From the NCBI GenBank assembly GCA_021851465.1, contig JAJZDL010000035.1:1-16944 (forward strand): a stretch of 16,944 bases of DNA, in the 5' to 3' direction. Position 1 is the first letter of the stretch, and each line of letters begins with the position of its first letter. This stretch comes from Acidobacteriota bacterium (GTDB lineage: Bacteria; Acidobacteriota; Terriglobia; Terriglobales; Acidobacteriaceae). The notes beneath the pieces were generated by a model. It searched no databases, was not told the DNA's origin, and saw only the letters and a program-made list of their open reading frames with translations. This document shows, piece by piece, positions 12,423-16,944 of this stretch. The position numbers and the translations under genes are program-made.

Positions 12423-13874
12423 CTAGCCGACCTCGAAGCGGTCGCCGCGCTTGGGGCAGACGACCTCCAGCTTGTAGCGCTCTTCGATCTTGGCTTTGAG
12501 GGCCTGCTGCGCCACCGGCTCGCCGTGGACGAGGAAGACCTTCTTGAGCGAGGCGGCGGCGGGCTGCATCCAGTCCAGCAGCTCCTGCTGGTCGGCGTGG
12601 CCGCTGAGCGACTCGATGGAGTCGATCTCGGCGCGCACGCGCATCGGCTCGCCGAAGATGTTCACCTCCGGCAGCTTGTCGAGGAGCTTGCGGCCGAGCG
12701 TGTTCTCCGCCTGGTAGCCGGTGATGAGGACCAGGTTGCGCGGGTCCTCGATGCCGTTCTTCAGGTGGTGCAGGATGCGCCCGGCCTCGCACATGCCCGA
12801 GGCCGAGAGCACCATATACGGCATGTGCAGATCGTTGAGCGCCTTGCTCTCCTGCACGGTGTGGGTGTAGCGCAGCCGCTTCCAGCCGAAGGGGTCCTCG
12901 CTGCGGGCCGCGAAGGCTGCGGGCTCCTCGTCCCACTCTTCGCTGTGCTTCTCGAAGACCTCGGTGACGGCGACGGCCAGCGGGCTATCGACGAAGATGG
13001 GCAGGTCGGCGATCTGCTTCTCGTCGATGAGTTCGTGCAACAGCAGCACGAGTTGCTGGGTGCGCTCGATGGCGAAGGCGGGGACGACAATGTGTCCGCC
13101 GCGCGCGGTGACGCGCTTCACGATGTCGGCGAGCTTCTGCTTCACCGGGCCGGCGGGCGCGTGCAGGCGGTCGCCGTAGGTGCTCTCCATGATGAGGTAG
13201 TCGGCGGCGGGCGCGGGGTCGGGGTCGCGGATGATGGGCAGGTCCTTGCGGCCCACGTCGCCGGAAAAGAGCAGCCGTGTCTTCTGCCCGTTCTCCACCG
13301 CGTCGATGAGCACGCAGGTTGAGCCGAGCATGTGGCCCGCGTTGCAGGAGGTCATGGTGAAGCCTGCGTCCTTGGTGGAGCCGGCCAGCAGTTGCGGTTC
13401 GTGCAGCTTGACCGGGCGAAACTGCCTCTCCACCTGCGCGGCGTCGTCCTGGGTGTAGAGCGGAGCGACCGGCAACGGGCAGGGAGGCACTCCGATGGCC
13501 TTGCGCCTGCCGTGGCGGCGGCCCATGAACTCGGCGTCGCTCTCCTGGATGTGCGCGCTGTCCTTGAGCATCGGCGTGCAGAGGTCGATGGTGGCGGGCG
13601 TGGTGTAGATTGGCCCGCGATAGCCCTGCTTCGAGAGCAGCGGCAGCACACCGCTGTGGTCGATGTGGGCGTGCGAGAGGACCACCGCGTCCAGCCCGCC
13701 CGCGGCAAGCTGCTGCGGGGTGAGCGCGAGGTGCGCGTTGATCTCGGCGGCCTGTTGGCGGCGGCCCTGAAAGAGGCCGCAATCGAGCAGCACATTCTGC
13801 CCCGCGCATTCGATGTGGTGGCTCGACCCGGTGACGGTCTGCGCCGCCCCCCAGAAATGCAAACGAATTGCCAT
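12423..13874 (-). CDS. Metallo-beta-lactamase/beta-CASP RNase-like protein, 483 aa
   Basis: The N-terminal metallo-beta-lactamase domain carries LSHAHIDHSG (His68, His70, Asp72, His73) and later CNAGHMLGS and LLFSGDVGR. A beta-CASP domain follows (VPAFAIERTQQLVLLLHELI, then LSASGMCEAGRILHHL). The closing motifs SGHADQQELLDWM and FLVHGEP belong to the RNA-specificity (YSH/CPSF73-like) group. Such proteins are exo- or endoribonucleases acting on RNA in the cytoplasm. No KH domain is present, unlike archaeal aCPSF1. ATG 13874 is chosen for the AGAGGGAG seven bases upstream and because the conserved domain begins at residue 3. The longer frame starting at 14036 is not supported. cysK follows after 93 bases. 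Confidence 0.93.
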   Translation of the reverse strand: MAIRLHFWGAAQTVTGSSHHIECAGQNVLLDCGLFQGRRQQAAEINAHLALTPQQLAAGGLDAVVLSHAHIDHSGVLPLLSKQGYRGPIYTTPATIDLCTPMLKDSAHIQESDAEFMGRRHGRRKAIGVPPCPLPVAPLYTQDDAAQVERQFRPVKLHEPQLLAGSTKDAGFTMTSCNAGHMLGSTCVLIDAVENGQKTRLLFSGDVGRKDLPIIRDPDPAPAADYLIMESTYGDRLHAPAGPVKQKLADIVKRVTARGGHIVVPAFAIERTQQLVLLLHELIDEKQIADLPIFVDSPLAVAVTEVFEKHSEEWDEEPAAFAARSEDPFGWKRLRYTHTVQESKALNDLHMPYMVLSASGMCEAGRILHHLKNGIEDPRNLVLITGYQAENTLGRKLLDKLPEVNIFGEPMRVRAEIDSIESLSGHADQQELLDWMQPAAASLKKVFLVHGEPVAQQALKAKIEERYKLEVVCPKRGDRFEVG

Positions 13875-14161
13875 GCGTGCTCCCTCTGCCTGCCGGATTG
13901 AACGTGCCCGTGTGTGCGCTCCCAGCTTATGCGCATGGTCCGCAAGTTGGCCAGAGCGGTCCGGCCATCGTATGAGAGAGTGGCATTGCCCAGCCACAGC
14001 CCGCTCGAGCTGGCGGCGGGTGGACACGCGCAACATCCCCTGCCGAATGCGCGCGCCCCGCGGCGGCCCTGCCGCTGCGGCTGTACGGCTTGCAATGCAA
14101 AGGGCAGCAGAGCGCTAGCGCGGCGAAGCGCGGAGATTTGCGCAAGGCACGGCGCCGCCTC
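13875..14161. other. Intergenic region between dut and the beta-CASP gene
   Basis: 287 bases on which I find no convincing gene. It is very GC-rich and open frames here are non-specific. A promoter for the beta-CASP gene is expected near its right-hand start, but none is clear. No T-tract terminator for dut is visible. Confidence 0.4.
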
Positions 14162-14605
14162 TCACTTTCCCGTGCTGCCGAATCCCGCGCCGCCTCGCGC
14201 CGCCTCGCGCAGCTCCGCGACCTGCTCGAAGCTCGCTTCGATGCGCTGGACGATGCGTAGCTGCGCGATGCGGTCGCCGGCCTTGATCTCCACCGGCGCG
14301 GCGTTCAGGTTTGTCATCACGATCTTGATCTCTCCGCGATAGCCGGGATCGATGACTCCGGCCAGGGTGGTCACGCCGCGCACCGCGAGGCCGGAGCGGT
14401 CCTCCACCAGCGCGCCGTGTGTCGGTGGAAACTCCAGCGCGATGCCGGTGGGCACAGCGGCGGTCGAGCCAGCCTCGCCGGCGGAGGCCAGCCGCGCGTC
14501 CTGGCAGGCATAGAGATCGGCGGCGAGGTCGCCGTACTCGCCCAGATGGGCATAGCGCGGCACCTGCCCCGCCGGATGCAGCTTCTTCACTTTGATCGAG
14601 ACCAT
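14162..14605 (-). CDS. dut: Deoxyuridine 5'-triphosphate nucleotidohydrolase (dUTPase)
   Basis: Hydrolyses dUTP to dUMP and pyrophosphate, keeping uracil out of DNA and supplying thymidylate synthesis. All five trimeric dUTPase motifs are present in 147 aa: GDLAADLYA (25-33), DRSGLAVRG (69-77), VIDPGYRGEI (84-93), KAGDRIAQL (108-116) and the flexible C-terminal RGGAGFGSTGK (137-147). The start ATG 14605 has a -10-like TACAAT eight bases upstream and no good ribosome site. It is divergent from the glycosyltransferase gene at 14760, with a dispersed repeat between. Confidence 0.96.
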   Translation of the reverse strand: MVSIKVKKLHPAGQVPRYAHLGEYGDLAADLYACQDARLASAGEAGSTAAVPTGIALEFPPTHGALVEDRSGLAVRGVTTLAGVIDPGYRGEIKIVMTNLNAAPVEIKAGDRIAQLRIVQRIEASFEQVAELREAARGGAGFGSTGK

Positions 14606-14613
14606 AAGCCCAG

Positions 14614-14619
14614 ATTGTA
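14614..14619 (-). promoter_or_regulatory. Possible -10 element of dut (leaderless start)
   Basis: TACAAT on the minus strand lies eight bases before ATG 14605. The intervening bases hold no real Shine-Dalgarno sequence. No -35 consensus is seen. Confidence 0.45.
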
Positions 14620-14637
14620 CCTGCCATGCGCATTGGC

Positions 14638-14686
14638 GAGATGCGGCGGTTCTTCGCTGCGCTCAGGATGACAATTTTAAAATCAG
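14638..14686. repeat. Dispersed intergenic repeat, copy 2
   Basis: GATGCGGCGGTTCTTCG, then CTCAGGATGACA, then an AT-rich run ending AATCAG. It aligns with copy 1 at 7241-7291. It lies between the divergent dut and glycosyltransferase genes. Part of it (CGCTCAGGATG, 14660-14670) is also inverted at 14733-14743, forming an 11-bp inverted repeat 62 bases apart. Confidence 0.6.
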
Positions 14687-14745
14687 AATGGCGACTGTAA
14701 AGCTGAGCGACGACTTTAAAGACGTTTGCTCGCATCCTGAGCGGC

Positions 14746-14751
14746 TAGAAT
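14746..14751 (+). promoter_or_regulatory. Possible -10 element of the glycosyltransferase gene
   Basis: TAGAAT lies eight bases before ATG 14760, with only a weak TAAG in between. This fits a leaderless or nearly leaderless transcript. No good -35 is seen. Confidence 0.4.
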
Positions 14752-14759
14752 CGTAAGCG

Positions 14760-16091
14760 ATGCTCGACCGCCTCCGCGCCTTCTTCAACCCGCAGGACGA
14801 ACGAACGCTTCCCCGACGCATCTTTTGGGTTGGGTTCCTCGTTCGCGTCCTTTACATGACGCTGGCGCACACCTATCGCATCCGCGTTGCCGAGGACCAC
14901 TTTCAGTTCGGCTGGGAGGCGGGGCGCATCGCGCGCGCGCTGGTCACCGGCTACGGCTACTCCGATCCCTTTGCCAACGAGTACCTGGCGCACACCGGCC
15001 CCACCGCGTGGCTGCCGCCGCTCTATCCCCTGCTGATGGCGGCCGTCTTCCGCGTGTTTGGCGTCTTCACGCTCAAATCCGCGTGGGTGCTGCTGGCGAT
15101 CAACTCCGTCTTCTCCGCCGCCACCGCGGTGGCCGTCTGGGAGATCGCCGTCCGCTGCTTCAACCGCCGCGTTGCGCTGTGGGCCGCGTGGCTCTGGGCG
15201 CTCTATCCCGCGGCCATGCAGTATGCCGTCCGCTGGCCGTGGGAGATGAGCGTCACGACCGCGCTCTTCGCGTTCACCCTGGTTCTTGCGCTGCGCATGA
15301 GAGGCATCGGCGACGAACCTCGATCGTCGCGCACCGCGCACCATGAACCTCGGAGCGGCCCATGGCTCCTCTTCGGCCTGCTGTGGGGCCTGATCGCGTT
15401 GTCGAACTCGACGCTGCTGTTGTTTCTTCCAGTCTGCGGCGCCTGGATTCTGCTCCCGCATCTCGGCGCACCTCGAACGTATCTCGGTCCATTTTTCGCG
15501 GCGCTGGTCTTCCTTGCCTGTGTCGCGCCCTGGACCCTTCGCAACTTCGAGGTCTTCCACGTCTTTATTCCGCTGCGCGGCAACCTGGGCGCGGAGATGT
15601 ACATGGGCAACGGCCCCGGCTCCTACGGCCTGCTGATGGAGAACTATCACCCTTTTCAGGACCCAGTGCAGCTCCGCCTCTACGCGACGATGGGCGAGGT
15701 GCGCTATGTGGCGCTGCGCGGCGCGCAGGCCGATGCCTTCATCGCCGCCCACCCTGCGCACTTCGCCGCCGACGTCGCGCGGCGCATCTATTTCTTCTGG
15801 GCCGGCGTGCCCCACCCCTCCGACGAGGCCTGGTACAACGAGGCCGGACGCACGCTCAACTACGCCTTCCTCTCGCTCGCCGGGCTGCTCGGCCTCGGCC
15901 TTGCCTTGAGGCACCGCGTTCCCGCCGCGGGGCTCTTTGCCTGGGCCTTTCTTCTGTTGCCGGTCTCGTACTACCTGGTCACGGTCAACGCGCGGTTCCG
16001 CCACCCGCTGGAGCCGCTCATCTGCATCTTCGGCGTCTATCTGTTTCAATCCGCCGAGCGTTCCCGTTGCGCGTCGAAGGGCGAACGATAA
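14760..16091 (+). CDS. GT39/ArnT-like membrane glycosyltransferase, 443 aa
   Basis: A polytopic protein with about nine or ten membrane segments. An early extramembrane loop carries acidic residues after the first helix (RVAEDHFQFGWEAGRIARAL, about 43-62) and then YGYSDPFANEYLAHTGPTAWLPPLYPLLMA. This is typical of the GT-C/GT39 superfamily of dolichyl- or undecaprenyl-phosphate-sugar-dependent transferases. The final helices contain NARFRHPLEPLICIFGVYLF, a common end pattern of that family. Donor and acceptor are unknown. A polar insert of about 20 residues (GIGDEPRSSRTAHHEPRSG) lies between helices near 181-199. The gene is followed by a 171-base gap and psd, so both may serve envelope synthesis. 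Confidence 0.85.
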   Translation: MLDRLRAFFNPQDERTLPRRIFWVGFLVRVLYMTLAHTYRIRVAEDHFQFGWEAGRIARALVTGYGYSDPFANEYLAHTGPTAWLPPLYPLLMAAVFRVFGVFTLKSAWVLLAINSVFSAATAVAVWEIAVRCFNRRVALWAAWLWALYPAAMQYAVRWPWEMSVTTALFAFTLVLALRMRGIGDEPRSSRTAHHEPRSGPWLLFGLLWGLIALSNSTLLLFLPVCGAWILLPHLGAPRTYLGPFFAALVFLACVAPWTLRNFEVFHVFIPLRGNLGAEMYMGNGPGSYGLLMENYHPFQDPVQLRLYATMGEVRYVALRGAQADAFIAAHPAHFAADVARRIYFFWAGVPHPSDEAWYNEAGRTLNYAFLSLAGLLGLGLALRHRVPAAGLFAWAFLLLPVSYYLVTVNARFRHPLEPLICIFGVYLFQSAERSRCASKGER

Positions 16092-16262
16092 TCGTCGCGG
16101 CGTTTACGTTTCGGTGCGCGGCGTTTGCAGTTCGATTGAAAGATGCGAGGTTGTCCGGCGGAGCATTGCGGGCGCGGGATGGGCCTTCGTTCGCTCTTCG
16201 ACTGAAGGCGCGCCTGCTGGAGCGCCGAGCTGCGCAGCGCGAGGCACTATACTGGGAACAAT
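16092..16262. other. Intergenic region before psd
   Basis: No ORF with start signals is visible. The region is GC-rich and contains the likely psd -10 at its right end. No T-tract terminator follows the glycosyltransferase gene. Confidence 0.4.
16248..16253 (+). promoter_or_regulatory. Probable -10 element of psd (leaderless start)
   Basis: TATACT lies nine bases before ATG 16263 in otherwise GC-rich DNA. There is no Shine-Dalgarno sequence between them, so the transcript probably begins within a few bases of the ATG. Confidence 0.45.
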
Positions 16263-16922
16263 ATGGTGCGAGACGGGTATTTTTATGCGTTGGGGCTGGG
16301 CGTGGTCGCCGTGCTTGTGTGGCTGCTGACGCTCAAGGGATGGTTGACCGCGTTGCCCCTGCTGCTGGCGCTGTTTATCCTGTGGTTCTTCCGCGATCCC
16401 GAGCGCAGCATTCCAAGCGGGCCGGGCGAGATCGTCTCGCCGGGGGACGGCGTGGTGACGCAGGCGGAGTGGATCGAGGTCAAGGGCGGAAGCCGTCTGC
16501 GGATCAGCATCTTTCTGAGCGTCTTCAATGTGCATGTCAACCGTGCGCCGGTTGCCGGTACGGTGCGCTCGGTGGTGTACCGTGAGGGCCGGTTCCTGAA
16601 CGCGATGAAGCGCGAGGCCGCCGTGGCCAACGAGCAGACGCTGGTGGTGATCGACGCGGGCGGCTACGAGGTGAGCTACAAACAGATCGCGGGCCTGCTG
16701 GCGCGGCGCATCGTCTGCACGGTGAAGGTGGGCGACCGCGTCGAGCGCGGGCAGCGCGTGGGGATGATCAAATTCGGGTCGCGGGTCGATGTCCTGATGC
16801 CCGCCGACGCAGTGCCGCGGGTCGATCTGGGATCGCATGTGCGCGGCGGGTCCACCGTTCTGGCGGCGATCCCCCAGCCGACCGTCGATGCCGCGGGCCA
16901 GGACGCGGAGGCGGCCTCCTGA
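16263..16922 (+). CDS. psd: Phosphatidylserine decarboxylase proenzyme (short PSD-A type)
   Basis: Makes phosphatidylethanolamine by decarboxylating phosphatidylserine at the inner membrane. Residues about 8-42 contain two short hydrophobic segments, followed by FFRDPERSIP, SPGDGVV (59-65) and FLSVFNVHVNRAP (84-96, His91). The self-cleavage site KFGSRVDV lies at 170-177: cutting between Gly172 and Ser173 creates the pyruvoyl group of the alpha chain. The short 219-aa form with FGSR is the PSD-A type. An Ala/Asp/Glu-rich tail follows. The stop TGA overlaps the next ATG (TGATG), so the following gene is translationally coupled. Confidence 0.95.
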   Translation: MVRDGYFYALGLGVVAVLVWLLTLKGWLTALPLLLALFILWFFRDPERSIPSGPGEIVSPGDGVVTQAEWIEVKGGSRLRISIFLSVFNVHVNRAPVAGTVRSVVYREGRFLNAMKREAAVANEQTLVVIDAGGYEVSYKQIAGLLARRIVCTVKVGDRVERGQRVGMIKFGSRVDVLMPADAVPRVDLGSHVRGGSTVLAAIPQPTVDAAGQDAEAAS

Positions 16923-16944
16923 TGCCCGCCGAACAGATGAACCT
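16922..16944 (+). CDS. Start of next gene, probably phosphatidylserine synthase (pssA), cut by window edge
   Basis: An ATG overlapping the psd stop codon opens a frame reading MPAEQMN before the window ends. In bacteria with PSD-A, psd is usually followed by pssA (CDP-diacylglycerol-serine O-phosphatidyltransferase). The assignment rests on this neighbourhood and the overlap only, as seven codons show no family feature. Confidence 0.5.

Noticed and set aside
11346..13322. A 658-codon open frame on the plus strand opposite cysK and the beta-CASP gene
   Set aside because: It is antisense to two clearly conserved enzymes, its translation is low-complexity Arg/Gly/Ala/Asp-rich with no domain, and long antisense frames are expected in DNA with this GC content.
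14745..16049. A 434-codon open frame on the minus strand opposite the glycosyltransferase
   Set aside because: Its translation is rich in Arg, Glu and Gly without recognisable motifs, while the plus-strand frame has coherent membrane segments; it is a shadow.

Overview
The window is high-GC bacterial chromosome, about 17 kb, densely packed on both strands. Gene content and the style of the small conserved proteins and dispersed intergenic repeats suggest an acidobacterium of the Terriglobus/Granulicella/Edaphobacter type. This placement is an inference from recollection; there is no rRNA or other decisive marker here. No tRNA, rRNA, CRISPR array or intact transposase gene was seen.

Left end (1-2858, all minus strand): the most interesting part. 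A gene running off the left edge encodes an asparagine-synthetase homologue of the lasso-peptide macrolactam synthetase (C protein) type. Just upstream of it, behind a strong ribosome binding site, is a 53-codon ORF (1985-2146) that looks like a lasso peptide precursor: a Trp-x-x-Pro leader, then a possible 19-residue core that starts with Gly and has Asp at position 9. The maturation protease, recognition element and exporter are not in the window and would be expected beyond the left edge. Upstream lie a small two-helix membrane protein and a small zinc-ribbon protein, both of unknown role.

Middle plus-strand block (2986-6967): a small basic conserved protein and a secreted SIMPL-domain protein; a BrnT-type toxin and its ribbon-helix-helix antitoxin behind a palindromic operator; then a site-2-type membrane metalloprotease, coaD (coenzyme A synthesis) and an adenosine-deaminase-family enzyme. 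The next 357 bases hold no gene but two nested-looking repeat structures. One is a 185-bp MITE-like element inserted with a TA duplication exactly in the stop codon of the deaminase gene. The other is a 169-bp segment bounded by a perfect 16-bp inverted repeat.

Minus-strand block (7325-14605): an acyltransferase-3 membrane enzyme, UMP kinase (pyrH), a secreted VWFA-domain protein with a good intrinsic terminator, the cysteine synthesis pair cysK-cysE (4-bp overlap), a beta-CASP metallo-beta-lactamase RNase-like protein, and dUTPase (dut).

Right end (14760-16944, plus strand): a multi-spanning GT39-like glycosyltransferase, then phosphatidylserine decarboxylase (psd) whose stop codon overlaps the ATG of a further gene (probably pssA) cut by the window edge. 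Several housekeeping genes have a -10-like hexamer only 6-10 bases before the start codon and little or no Shine-Dalgarno sequence, suggesting leaderless transcripts.
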